Shown: positions 1 to 6,875, counted from the stretch's first letter. The stretch is 13,910 nucleotides of DNA from DATNBT01 sp964579765 (GCA_964579765.1 CAZOIK010000396.1:1-13910); one strand, 5' to 3'. The notes: a model not told the origin generated them from the letters alone. Numbers and translations: made by a program.

Positions 1-552
1 CGTGTCGCCGTCCCACGCGCCGACCGAGTAGCCGCTCCATGACGGGTTGGGATCGCGCTCGAGCGGGCGGCCGTCGGTGAAGATCTGGCGATAGAAGGCG
101 TTCCGTTCGTTGAGGATGACGAGCAGCGCCGGCGTCTGCACGACCTTGCGGTACAGCGGCGTCGTGTGCATGCGGACGATGCCGGTCGGCAGGCAGCGCG
201 AGTTCGGGTCGTCGAGGCGGTTGCGCGACATCCGCTGCTTCGTCAACGCGGCCGCCCATGGCTGATACGGCAGGCCGCCTGTGACGGCCCAGCCGATGTC
301 CACGAATTCCTGGCTGACGACCATGTCGTTGCAGCCGGCCGGCGGACAGGGACGGTTCTCTTCGGGTTTCCAGATGCCGGAGAAGTCGGGCCGGCCCTCG
401 GGCGTGCGCGGCGCCGGCGCCGCGACATCGACGGCGCCGCTTTTCGTGCGCGGCACGCCGGCCGCGGGGTACTTCACCCACTGCGCCTGCAGCGGCAGCG
501 CGGCGACAAGCACTGACAAGACGCCCGCGCCGAGCGAACAGCGTCCGATCAC
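1..552 (-). CDS. Secreted protein of unknown function, 'GRPDFSGIW' family (N-terminal 184 residues, cut at the window edge)
   Basis: The frame runs without a stop from a GTG at 552 to base 1, so the C-terminus lies outside the window. Residues 1-24 (MIGRCSLGAGVLSVLVAALP, then LQAQ) read as a signal peptide, so the product should be exported. Residues about 50-62 carry TPEGRPDFSGIWKPEE, and residues near 150-184 carry ERNAFYRQIFTDGRPL followed by NPSWSGYSVGAWDGDT. I recognise this combination as a very abundant, uncharacterised secreted family in Acidobacteriota, usually with a 'DFSGIW' opening and a 'DGRPLP.DP.PSW.GYS.G.W.GDT' block. No enzymatic motif is visible. A CPPAGCN segment near residue 73 has two cysteines. 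The GTG start was chosen because it opens the signal peptide and lies 6 nt after a perfect TATAAT. Function is unknown. Confidence 0.85.
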   Translation of the reverse strand, partial: MIGRCSLGAGVLSVLVAALPLQAQWVKYPAAGVPRTKSGAVDVAAPAPRTPEGRPDFSGIWKPEENRPCPPAGCNDMVVSQEFVDIGWAVTGGLPYQPWAAALTKQRMSRNRLDDPNSRCLPTGIVRMHTTPLYRKVVQTPALLVILNERNAFYRQIFTDGRPLERDPNPSWSGYSVGAWDGDT

Positions 553-558
553 GCCGGG

Positions 559-564
559 ATTATA
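559..564 (-). promoter_or_regulatory. -10 box TATAAT, 6 nt upstream of the GTG at 552 (possible leaderless promoter)
   Basis: On the minus strand TATAAT is followed by CCCGGC and then the GTG start. Usual -10 to +1 spacing puts the transcript start at or next to the G of GTG, leaving no room for a Shine-Dalgarno site. A weak -35 candidate, GTGACC, lies 19 bp upstream at 589-584. The box is a perfect consensus in a GC-rich region. That it acts as a promoter is inferred. Confidence 0.5.
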
Positions 565-603
565 GTCCGCGCGTCCGCTTCGCGGTCACACCAGTCAGAC
601 TCG

Positions 604-852
604 TCAGCGCATCTCGGGAAACCACTCGCAGTCGGTAGGCCATGACGGTGTCGCTGACGACGCCCCGCCCGACCGAGCGAACGTCAACGACGCGCACGAC
701 GCCCACGAGCTGGCGCGCAGCTGCCGGAGACGCCGGCACTGCGTCGTCATGCTCGCGCGCAGCGCATCACTCTGTGCGCGCAGACGCGCGGATTCGTCGA
801 GGAGGCGCGTGACCTCCGCCTGCCACACGATCATGCGGGCCCACGATCGCAT
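604..852 (-). CDS. Doubtful small coiled-coil protein (82 residues at most)
   Basis: This minus-strand frame opens with ATG at 852 and has a second ATG at 834 (MIVWQAEV). Residues 12-45 (EVTRLLDESARLRAQSDALR and onward) have the spacing of Leu, Ala and charged residues seen in an alpha-helical coiled coil, as in small helical proteins of this bacterial group. The C-terminal half (SGGASSATPSWPTDCEWF) looks like arbitrary GC-rich translation. No Shine-Dalgarno site or convincing -10 box precedes either start. It lies in a gap, divergent from the molybdenum hydroxylase operon, with its stop about 50 bp from the gene at 552. It could be a real small gene, a decayed one, or chance. I do not recognise a function. 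Confidence 0.3.
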   Translation of the reverse strand: MRSWARMIVWQAEVTRLLDESARLRAQSDALRASMTTQCRRLRQLRASSWASCASLTFARSGGASSATPSWPTDCEWFPEMR

Positions 853-968
853 TTACGCCACCGGCGGTGAGAAGTCGAGCATCGCGGCGTTGCCTCGCAG
901 TGTGCGCCGTGTCGTCCCGAAAAGCTGTACGAGACTTGACCTAAGGAATTTCTGGGGCGAAACCAGAT

Positions 969-995
969 GAGCCTGCCATGAGGCATGGCAGGCTC
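969..995. promoter_or_regulatory. Perfect 12-bp inverted repeat upstream of the molybdenum hydroxylase genes (candidate operator or hairpin)
   Basis: GAGCCTGCCATG at 969-980 is separated by AGG from its exact reverse complement CATGGCAGGCTC at 984-995. The right arm ends 2 bp before a TATAAT at 998-1003, so the palindrome covers the spacer and the place where a -35 box should be. A repressor bound here would block the promoter, so an operator is the simplest reading. A structural hairpin repeat left by transposition or a terminator of upstream transcription is also possible. No T-run follows it. Confidence 0.5.
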
Positions 996-997
996 GA

Positions 998-1003
998 TAT
1001 AAT
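998..1003 (+). promoter_or_regulatory. -10 box TATAAT, 7 nt upstream of the ATG at 1011
   Basis: TATAAT is followed by CCGCGCT and the ATG at 1011. There is no Shine-Dalgarno-like sequence before the ATG, and the expected transcript start is at or within a base or two of the A. The -35 position falls inside the inverted repeat at 969-995 and does not resemble TTGACA. This suggests either an activator-dependent promoter or one that works mainly through its -10 element. Confidence 0.5.
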
Positions 1004-1010
1004 CCGCGCT

Positions 1011-1469
1011 ATGGCACGCACCACCCTCACCGTCAACGGCAAGCCGCATGTCGTGGACGTCGATCCGGACTGCCCGCTGCTCTACGTCCTGCGCGATACG
1101 CTCGAGATGAACAACCCGCGGTTCGGGTGCGGGCTCGGCCAGTGCGGCGCGTGCACCGTGCTCATGGACAACCGCGCCGTGCGCTCATGCTCGGTGCCGG
1201 TCTCGCGCGCGGCCGGCGCGAAGATCGTGACGATTGACGGCCTCGCGACCGCCGGCCGTCCGCACCCGGTGCAGCAGGCGTTCATCGACGAGCAGGCGTT
1301 CCAGTGCGGCTACTGCCTGAACGGCTGGGTGCTGACGGCGAAGGCGCTGCTCGACGTCACGCCGAAGCCCACCGACGCCGACGTCCGGCGCGCGTGCGAG
1401 AGCCTCGTCTGCCGCTGCGGGAGCCACACGCGGATCTTCTCCGCGATTCAGAAGGCGGTGAACGCATGA
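1011..1469 (+). CDS. Molybdenum hydroxylase, [2Fe-2S] subunit (isoquinoline 1-oxidoreductase alpha-like)
   Basis: A 152-residue protein of the small Fe-S subunit family of xanthine dehydrogenase/aldehyde oxidase-type enzymes, of normal length for the family. It passes electrons from the molybdenum centre to an acceptor. The plant-type ferredoxin cluster is held by C40, C45, C48 and C60 (FGCGLGQCGACTVL). The second, helical-domain cluster is held by C99, C102, C134 and C136 (QCGYC and VCRCGSH). All eight ligands are present. There is no signal peptide; in this family the subunit is thought to leave the cell bound to its Tat-exported partner. ATG 1011 was chosen over an upstream in-frame ATG at 978, because the latter lies inside the palindrome and before the TATAAT box. 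Its stop overlaps the start of the next gene (ATGA), which indicates translational coupling. The substrate cannot be told from sequence. Confidence 0.93.
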   Translation: MARTTLTVNGKPHVVDVDPDCPLLYVLRDTLEMNNPRFGCGLGQCGACTVLMDNRAVRSCSVPVSRAAGAKIVTIDGLATAGRPHPVQQAFIDEQAFQCGYCLNGWVLTAKALLDVTPKPTDADVRRACESLVCRCGSHTRIFSAIQKAVNA

Positions 1470-3778
1470 AGCCCCGCACGTCCGGACTGACGCGCCGCGA
1501 ATTCGTCCGCGATGCCGGCGGACTCGTCATCGGCTTCAGCCTGCTCGACACTTCGCTCGCGCCGCGCGTGCTCGCGCAGACCGCAGCCCAGACCGCCGAG
1601 CCGCTGTCGCCCGCGAAGCTCGAGTCGTGGCTGCACGTCCTGCCCGACGGCAGCGTGCAGGTGTTCACCGGCAAGCTCGAGATCGGCATGGGCGTTGACA
1701 CCGCGCTCACGCAGATCGTCGCCGAGGAGCTGGACCTGCCGACCGCGCGCGTGACGTTCGTGCTCGGCGACACGTCGATGACGGTGGATCAGGGCGGCGT
1801 CGGCGGCAGCACGTCGGTCAGCCAGGGCGCGAAGCCGCTGCGCAACGCGGCGGCCGCCGCGCGCGCCGACCTCGTGCGCCGCGCGTCCGAGCGTCTCGGC
1901 GTCCCCGTCAACCAGCTCGACGTGCGCGACGGCGTCATCTCCGTACGGAGTGCCGGCCTTCAGGCCGGCGCCACACGCCAGATCAGTTACGCCGACCTGG
2001 CGGGCGCGATCGCCGCCGACAACGATCTCAAGGTGACCGGCGCCGGGTTCGCGCTCAACATCGACGGCGGCGCGACGCCGAAGGATCCCTCGACGTACAC
2101 CGTCGTCGGCACGTCGGTGCCGCGCCTCGACATCGCGCCCAAGATCCTGGGGACCTATCACTACGTCACCGACGTCCGCGTGCCGGGCATGCTGCACGGA
2201 CGCGTCATCCGTCCCGCCGGCGTCGGCGCGACGCTCGTCGGCGTCGACGACTCCGCGGCGAAGAGCATCGCCGGCTTCGTGCAGACCGTCGTCGAGAAGA
2301 ACTTCGTCGGCGTCGTCTGCGAGACCGAATGGGCGGCGGTGCGCGCGTCCAAGGCGGTCACCGCGACGTGGTCGGCGCCCCTGCAGGCCTTCCCCGAGCA
2401 GAAAGACCTGTATGCGCACATGCGCGCGACGGCGCCGAAAGCGACACGCCAGCGGCCGAAGACCGGCGACGTGGACGCGGCGCTCGCAGGCGCCGCAAAG
2501 AAACTCACCGCGAGCTACGACGTGCCGTTCCAGTCGCACGCGACGATGGGACCGGGATGCGCGGTGGCGGACGTGCGGAAGGACGGCGTCACCACGGTGT
2601 GGTCGGGCGGCCAGAAGCCGCACGCGCTGCAGAAGGGCTACGCGGAGCTGCTCGGCGTGCCGCGCGATCGCGTCCGCGTCGTGTGGACGCAGGACGCCGG
2701 GTCGTACGGCCGTCCTGGATTTGAAGACGCGGGCGCCGACGCAGTGCTGCTGTCGAAGGCCGTCGGCCGTCCCGTGCGCGTGCAGTGGATGCGGCACGAC
2801 ATGACCGCCTGGGGCGCGAAGGGCCCGGCGTGCGTGTACGACCTCGCCGGCGCGATCGACGCGCGCGGCAACGTCACGGGCGTACGCTTCGTCTCGCGCG
2901 CGTTCTCGGGCGGCGAAATCCTGTACCTGCCGGACTCGGCCGGCAACTACCTCGGCGCGCAGCTGACCGGCGTGAAGAACACGAGCGGCGTGGACGAGTT
3001 CGCCGACTGGGGCAACGCCGCGCCGCCCTATCGCTTCCCCAACCTCGACGCGTCGGCGCACGTGCTCGCCGGATTCCACGACGTCGCGTCGCCGCTGCGC
3101 TCGACGCACCTGCGCGATCCCGAGGGACCGGCGACGTCGTTCGCCGTCGAGTCGTTCATCGACGAGCTCGCGGCGGCCGCCGGCGTCGATCCGATCGACC
3201 TGCGTCTGAAGCACATCGACGAGCCGCGCGCGCATGCGGTGTTGAAGGCCGCCGCCGGGAAGTTCGGCTGGGATGGACGCGTGTCGCCGAAACCGAAGTC
3301 CTCGGCCAGCGTCGTCACTGGCCGCGGCGTCGCGCTCGGCACGCGCGGCGGCACCTACGTCGGCACGATTGCGGAGGTCGAAGTCAACCGCAACAGCGGC
3401 GTCGTCAGGGTGACGCGGATCGTCTGCGCGCACGACTGCGGCCTGATCGTGAACCCTGAAGCGCTCAAGGGCACGATCGCGGCAAACCTCGTGCAATCGC
3501 TCGGCCGGACGCTGAAGGAAGAAGTGACGTTCGACCGCAGCAGCGTGACGAGCGTGGACTGGAACAGCTACAAGGTGGCGCGCGCGTCGGACGTGCCGGC
3601 CGTCGTTGACATCGTGCTGCTCAATCGGCCCGATCTGCCGCCGGGCGGCGCGGGCGAGCCGTCGAGCCGTCCGACGATGGCGGCGATCGCCAACGCGGTG
3701 TTCGACGCGACGGGCGGACGAGTGCGGCAGATTCCGCTGACGCCGGAGCACGTCAAGGCGGCGCTGGCGGCGATCTAA
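1466..3778 (+). CDS. Molybdenum hydroxylase, molybdopterin-binding large subunit (isoquinoline 1-oxidoreductase beta-like), Tat-exported
   Basis: A 770-residue catalytic subunit of the xanthine dehydrogenase/aldehyde oxidase superfamily, which hydroxylates N-heterocycles or aldehydes with water-derived oxygen at a molybdopterin cofactor. The N-terminus carries a Tat signal, TRREF at residues 9-13, followed by a hydrophobic stretch and an Ala-rich cleavage region near APRVLAQ. Folding in the cytoplasm and export to the periplasm are therefore expected. Cofactor-loop motifs include GGVGGSTSV near residue 112 and GSYGRPGFEDAGADA in the middle. PPGGAGEPSSRP near the C-terminus contains E731, the expected catalytic glutamate. 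The single-chain length and lack of an FAD subunit gene match IorB-type enzymes, but no cytochrome c partner is encoded nearby. Start: the ATG overlapping the preceding stop, because it opens the Tat signal. Oddity: residues 162-170 are encoded by a copy of the dispersed hairpin repeat. The exact substrate is unknown. Confidence 0.92.
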   Translation: MKPRTSGLTRREFVRDAGGLVIGFSLLDTSLAPRVLAQTAAQTAEPLSPAKLESWLHVLPDGSVQVFTGKLEIGMGVDTALTQIVAEELDLPTARVTFVLGDTSMTVDQGGVGGSTSVSQGAKPLRNAAAAARADLVRRASERLGVPVNQLDVRDGVISVRSAGLQAGATRQISYADLAGAIAADNDLKVTGAGFALNIDGGATPKDPSTYTVVGTSVPRLDIAPKILGTYHYVTDVRVPGMLHGRVIRPAGVGATLVGVDDSAAKSIAGFVQTVVEKNFVGVVCETEWAAVRASKAVTATWSAPLQAFPEQKDLYAHMRATAPKATRQRPKTGDVDAALAGAAKKLTASYDVPFQSHATMGPGCAVADVRKDGVTTVWSGGQKPHALQKGYAELLGVPRDRVRVVWTQDAGSYGRPGFEDAGADAVLLSKAVGRPVRVQWMRHDMTAWGAKGPACVYDLAGAIDARGNVTGVRFVSRAFSGGEILYLPDSAGNYLGAQLTGVKNTSGVDEFADWGNAAPPYRFPNLDASAHVLAGFHDVASPLRSTHLRDPEGPATSFAVESFIDELAAAAGVDPIDLRLKHIDEPRAHAVLKAAAGKFGWDGRVSPKPKSSASVVTGRGVALGTRGGTYVGTIAEVEVNRNSGVVRVTRIVCAHDCGLIVNPEALKGTIAANLVQSLGRTLKEEVTFDRSSVTSVDWNSYKVARASDVPAVVDIVLLNRPDLPPGGAGEPSSRPTMAAIANAVFDATGGRVRQIPLTPEHVKAALAAI
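1949..1976 (+). repeat. Dispersed hairpin repeat, in-frame copy within the molybdopterin subunit gene
   Basis: GCCGGCCT-TC-AGGCCGGC at 1952-1969 is a perfect 8-bp stem with a 2-nt loop, preceded by AGT and followed by GCCACAC. It matches the left half of the copy at 6827-6846 when A/G, C/T and C/G changes are allowed: AGTGC, then G/C, then G, then A/G, then CCTTCAGG. Here it is translated as SAGLQAGAT without breaking the frame, in a loop between GVISVR and the ISYADLAG segment. Confidence 0.7.
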
Positions 3779-4105
3779 CGCCTGTGGGCTCGGCGGTTCA
3801 CGCGATCTGCGATGTAATCAGGGACCACAGGACCAGGGACGGACCAGGAAGCCAAGCACCAAGAACTCAGGACGGCGGCGACACCGAACCGAAACGCGCT
3901 CTAGCGCCGCCTTGCCAGGAACACACTGATCGACGTCAGCGCGAGCCACAGCAGGTTCGCGACATCCGGAAGTTTGTCGCTCAAGACCGCGTTGCCACCG
4001 CGTCAACTCTAGCATCGCCAAAAAAGCTGGCCGTGTTGCAGAACTTTCGCAGTAAACGCGAAGTACACTGACTTGCGAACGCGCGACGTTCGCTGAGCAA
4101 TCCCT
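3779..4105. other. Intergenic region with a degenerate GGACCA repeat and no convincing gene
   Basis: The plus-strand open frame from 3784 has no family-like composition and I do not accept it. GGACCA occurs at 3822-3827, 3830-3835 and 3841-3846 within GA/CC-rich sequence, a slippage-type simple repeat. On the minus strand a 27-codon frame (3984-3901, TTG start) encodes LPDVANLLWLALTSISVFLA followed by RRR, a membrane-anchor-like tail with no body in front of it. A TACACT at 4063-4068 could be a -10 box for the aldehyde dehydrogenase gene, leaving a leader of about 30 nt, but no good -35 accompanies it. Confidence 0.5.
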
Positions 4106-5593
4106 GTGCCCGACACCCATCACAACTTCATCGGCGGACGATGGACGCCGTCGCGCGGCGGCGCGACGTTCGGCGACGAGAACCCTGCGCATCGCGGAAG
4201 CACGCTGGGCGCGTTCCAGTCGTCAACGGCAGACGACGTGCGCGAGGCGATCGACGCCGCCGCCGACGCGTTTCGATCGTGGCGGCGAACGAGCGTCGCC
4301 GAACGACAGCGGTACGTCGCCGCCTTTCTGAACCTGCTGAACGACGCGCGCGACGAGATCGCGCGGGTCGTGACGCTCGAGAACGGAAAGACGATCCGCG
4401 AATCGCGCGCGGAGGTGGATTCAGCGCTGCTCGAGGGCGGCTACCACCTCGAGCACGTCGCCGGGTTCTTCGACGCGGCGGCACGCGAGTCCGCGGGCCC
4501 GCTCCGCACGTGGGTCAGGCTCGAACCGGTCGGCGTCGCCGGGATCATCAGCCCGTGGAACTTCCCGATGAACGTGATGTGCCGCAAGACGCTGCCGGCG
4601 CTGCTCACGGGAAATACCGTCGTGTTCAAGCCGGCGACGTTCACACCGTGGTCCGGCGTCTACATGACGCAGCTGTTCGAGCGGGCTGGTCTGCCGCCGG
4701 GCGTCTTCAACTGCGTCACCGGCCTCGGAGCGTCGATCGGCAACGCCATCATCGACGATGCCCGCGTCCGGGCCGTGTCGTTTACCGGTTCGACCGCGGT
4801 CGGCAAGCAGATTCAGGCGCGGGCGGCAGCGAACCTGACGCGCACGCAGCTCGAGCTCGGCGGCAAGAACGCGCTCATCGTGATGGACGACGCCGACCTG
4901 GCGCTGGCGATCGAAGCGGCGATCACGGCCGGCTTCTCGAACGCCGGCCAGTGGTGCACGTCCACGAGCCGCGTGCTGCTGCACCGGCCGATCGCGCGGA
5001 CGTTTCTCGACGCGCTGTCGGCGCGTGCAGACCGCATGGTCGTCGGCGACGGGTTGAGCGACTCCACCGACATGGGGCCGGTTGCCGGCCCGCAGCAGCA
5101 CGCCGACGTCACTGCGGCGGTTCGCCAGGCGATCGCGGACGGCGCGCGCGTCGCGGCCGGCGCCGACGCCTCGTCGCTGCCGGACGAGGGCTACTTCGTG
5201 CGGCCGACCGTGCTGACCGGCGTGACGCAGGACATGGCGGCGTTTCGCGACGAGATCTTCGGCCCCGTGCTCGCCGTCTGCGAGTTCTCGTCGATCGACG
5301 AGGCGCTCGCGCTCGCGAACCAGTCCGTCTACGGCCTCTCGTCGGCCATCTACACGTCGAGCCAGGACACGGCGGCGGCCTACATCGACGGCATCGAGGC
5401 CGGGCTGGCGCACGTCAACGTGCACACCGGCTACAAGGAGCCGTCGCTGCCCTTCGGGGGGACGAAGCAGTCGGGCGCCGGCCTGCCGGAGAACGGCGAG
5501 ACCGGGCTCGAGTTCTTTCTGGATCGAAAGGCTGTTTACGCGCGGCTCGACCGAGGCACGAACACGTGGCCGCAGGCGTCGCAGCGCATGTAG
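4106..5593 (+). CDS. NAD(P)+-dependent aldehyde dehydrogenase, possibly 2-oxoglutarate-semialdehyde dehydrogenase-like
   Basis: A full-length 495-residue member of the ALDH superfamily, oxidising an aldehyde to the carboxylate in the cytoplasm. Visible active-site elements are N152 in PWNFP, the cofactor-binding K175 in VVFKPAT, the Rossmann-loop FTGSTAVGK (226-234), the general base E250 in QLELGGKNA and the nucleophile C284 in NAGQWCTSTSR. The C-terminal LPFGGTKQSGAG block is also typical. The N-terminal NFIGGRW and the overall pattern resemble 2,5-dioxopentanoate/YcbD-type and vanillin-type dehydrogenases, but substrate cannot be fixed from sequence. Start is GTG 4106: it opens MPDTHHNFIGGRW, the usual beginning of the fold, and no in-frame ATG offers a full N-terminus. 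It stands alone, about 330 bp after the molybdenum hydroxylase genes. Its last 58 bp overlap the convergent zinc-ribbon gene. Confidence 0.93.
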   Translation: MPDTHHNFIGGRWTPSRGGATFGDENPAHRGSTLGAFQSSTADDVREAIDAAADAFRSWRRTSVAERQRYVAAFLNLLNDARDEIARVVTLENGKTIRESRAEVDSALLEGGYHLEHVAGFFDAAARESAGPLRTWVRLEPVGVAGIISPWNFPMNVMCRKTLPALLTGNTVVFKPATFTPWSGVYMTQLFERAGLPPGVFNCVTGLGASIGNAIIDDARVRAVSFTGSTAVGKQIQARAAANLTRTQLELGGKNALIVMDDADLALAIEAAITAGFSNAGQWCTSTSRVLLHRPIARTFLDALSARADRMVVGDGLSDSTDMGPVAGPQQHADVTAAVRQAIADGARVAAGADASSLPDEGYFVRPTVLTGVTQDMAAFRDEIFGPVLAVCEFSSIDEALALANQSVYGLSSAIYTSSQDTAAAYIDGIEAGLAHVNVHTGYKEPSLPFGGTKQSGAGLPENGETGLEFFLDRKAVYARLDRGTNTWPQASQRM

Positions 5594-5685
5594 GTCAGGA
5601 CAGGTTTCTGCGACTGTCCGATGATCTTCGTCCGCGTGCTGTTGCACTTCGGACACGTTGACGTGGACGCAGGCGGCTTGTCCAT
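5536..5685 (-). CDS. Small zinc-ribbon protein, 49 residues, unknown role
   Basis: The minus-strand frame starting at ATG 5685 gives MDKPPASTST, then CPKCNSTRTKIIGQSQKPVL, then TYMRCDACGHVF. Two CxxC knuckles (C11/C14 and C35/C38) are separated by 20 residues, and the second knuckle is CDACGHVF. This is the form of a single zinc-ribbon domain with a short flexible N-terminus. A sequence this ordered is unlikely in a chance antisense frame. The open frame extends upstream to 5802, but ATG 5685 places the start directly before the domain. Its last 58 bp run antisense to the aldehyde dehydrogenase 3' end, and it is divergent from the monooxygenase gene at 5820. Similar ribbons bind nucleic acid or serve as small metal-binding adaptors, so no function is assigned. 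Confidence 0.65.
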   Translation of the reverse strand: MDKPPASTSTCPKCNSTRTKIIGQSQKPVLTYMRCDACGHVFVPRSSRA

Positions 5686-5819
5686 GGGGGCCGGGATGGT
5701 CGTCGCAATTTGCGTTCCGCGCAGCACATCCGGCCAAATGCAGCCGTGTGCAAACGCGACTGTCTCAAGACAAGGCAGGCCCCCACAGATATGCAATTCC
5801 AAACGAGCATGCTGAACAA

Positions 5820-6827
5820 ATGCCTCTGCGACTGAGCGTTCTCGATCAATCGCCCATTTCGCGCGGCCACACGGGCGGCGACGCGCTGCGGAACTCCGTG
5901 GATCTCGCGCGGCACGCCGAGCGGCTCGGCTACACGCGCTACTGGTGCGCCGAGCACCACGCGACGCCGATGCTCGCGTGCGCGAGCCCGGAGGTGCTGA
6001 TCGCGGCCATCGGCGCCGCGACGTCGTCGATCCGCGTCGGCAGCGGCGGCGTCATGCTGCCCCACTACAGCCCGCTCAAGGTCGCCGAGACGTTCAGCAT
6101 GCTGACCGGCATGTATGGCGAGCGGATCGACCTTGCGATCGGACGCGCGCCGGGCAGCGATCCGATCACCGCGTTCGCGCTGCAGCGTGACCGCCGTACG
6201 GCCGCGCCAGACGACTTCCCCGATCAACTCGCCGAGCTGATGGCCTACGTCAACGGCACGATGCCCGTGACGCACCGCTTCGCGCGGCTCGCGAAGCTGC
6301 CGGGCGGCGCCGCGCGGCCGGACGTGTGGCTGCTCGGCTCGTCGCCGCAGAGCGGCGTCTGGGCCGCCGAGCTCGGCCTGCCGTACGCCTTCGCGGACTT
6401 CATCAACCCGAACGGCGGCACCGACATCACGGCGTACTATCGCAACCGGTACGTCCCCTCGAAACAGCATCCCGATCCGCGCGTCATCGTCGCTGTCTGG
6501 GCGCTCTGCGCGGACACCGACGAGGAGGCGAACCGCCTCGCCGCGAGCAGCCGCATGGCGTTCACGCTCTTCCTGCAGGGCCAGCTGATGCCGGTGCCGC
6601 CCGTCGATGAAGCGCTGACGTTCGTCGCCGAGCACGCCGACGAGGTCGCCGCGCTCGGCCGGCGACGACGCTGGCTGGTCGGAACGCCGGACACGGTGAA
6701 GCCCGGCATCGAGGCGGCCGCGGCGGAGTACGGCGCCGAAGAAGTGATGATCGTGACGATTACGTACGACCACGAGGCGCGCAAGCGATCGTACGAGCTG
6801 CTGGCCGACGCATTCTCTCAGACGTAG
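5820..6827 (+). CDS. Luciferase-like (LLM class) flavin-dependent oxidoreductase, YhbW/YwcH-like
   Basis: A 335-residue TIM-barrel enzyme of the bacterial luciferase-like monooxygenase class, which uses reduced FMN or F420 to oxidise a substrate in the cytoplasm. The opening LSVLDQSPI, then AERLGYTRYWCAEHHATP (residues 33-50), GSGGVMLPHYSPLKVAETF (74-92) and ERIDLAIGRAPGSDP (101-115) are the usual blocks of the alkanal monooxygenase-like subgroup typified by E. coli YhbW. Length is normal. ATG 5820 was chosen because it places MPLRLSVLDQSPI at the true N-terminus; an earlier in-frame ATG at 5658 would add unrelated sequence overlapping the zinc-ribbon gene. No Shine-Dalgarno site precedes 5820, and a weak CATGCT ends 6 nt upstream. 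The TAG stop lies inside the hairpin repeat at 6822-6865. The substrate is unknown. Confidence 0.9.
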   Translation: MPLRLSVLDQSPISRGHTGGDALRNSVDLARHAERLGYTRYWCAEHHATPMLACASPEVLIAAIGAATSSIRVGSGGVMLPHYSPLKVAETFSMLTGMYGERIDLAIGRAPGSDPITAFALQRDRRTAAPDDFPDQLAELMAYVNGTMPVTHRFARLAKLPGGAARPDVWLLGSSPQSGVWAAELGLPYAFADFINPNGGTDITAYYRNRYVPSKQHPDPRVIVAVWALCADTDEEANRLAASSRMAFTLFLQGQLMPVPPVDEALTFVAEHADEVAALGRRRRWLVGTPDTVKPGIEAAAAEYGAEEVMIVTITYDHEARKRSYELLADAFSQT

Positions 6828-6865
6828 TGCGGACCTTCAGGTCCGCCTGAAGGCGGACACTACGT
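6822..6865. repeat. Composite dispersed hairpin repeat between convergent genes; possible bidirectional terminator
   Basis: An outer 8-bp inverted repeat, ACGTAGTG (6822-6829) and CACTACGT (6858-6865), encloses two overlapping hairpins. These are GCGGACCT-TC-AGGTCCGC (6829-6846) and GTCCGCCT-GA-AGGCGGAC (6841-6858), which share GTCCGC. The two inner hairpins are mutually exclusive. The element contains the stop codon of the monooxygenase gene and lies 11 bp from the ABC ATPase stop, so it could end transcription from both sides. Related copies are at 1949, 12873 and 13187. Confidence 0.75.
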
Positions 6866-6875
6866 ACTGTCTGTT

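Noticed and set aside
1448..3751. A 767-codon open frame antisense to the molybdopterin subunit gene
   Set aside because: The translation is dominated by Arg, Ala, His and Asp without any fold-like pattern. Long antisense frames are expected opposite a gene with strong GC at the third codon position.
4017..4032. GCCA-AAAAAGC-TGGC as a terminator
   Set aside because: The stem is only 4 bp and the A/T run lies in the loop instead of after the stem, so it does not fit an intrinsic terminator.
3784..4071. A 95-codon plus-strand ORF after the molybdenum hydroxylase genes
   Set aside because: Gln/Arg/Asp-rich, includes the GGACCA simple repeat, and has no ribosome site or recognisable domain.
4141..5661. 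A 506-codon frame overlapping the aldehyde dehydrogenase in another frame on the same strand
   Set aside because: Arg/Gly/Ala-rich composition with no motif, while the dehydrogenase frame carries every catalytic residue.
5595..6773. A 392-codon minus-strand frame antisense to the luciferase-like gene
   Set aside because: Arg-rich low-order translation; the plus frame matches a known family from end to end.
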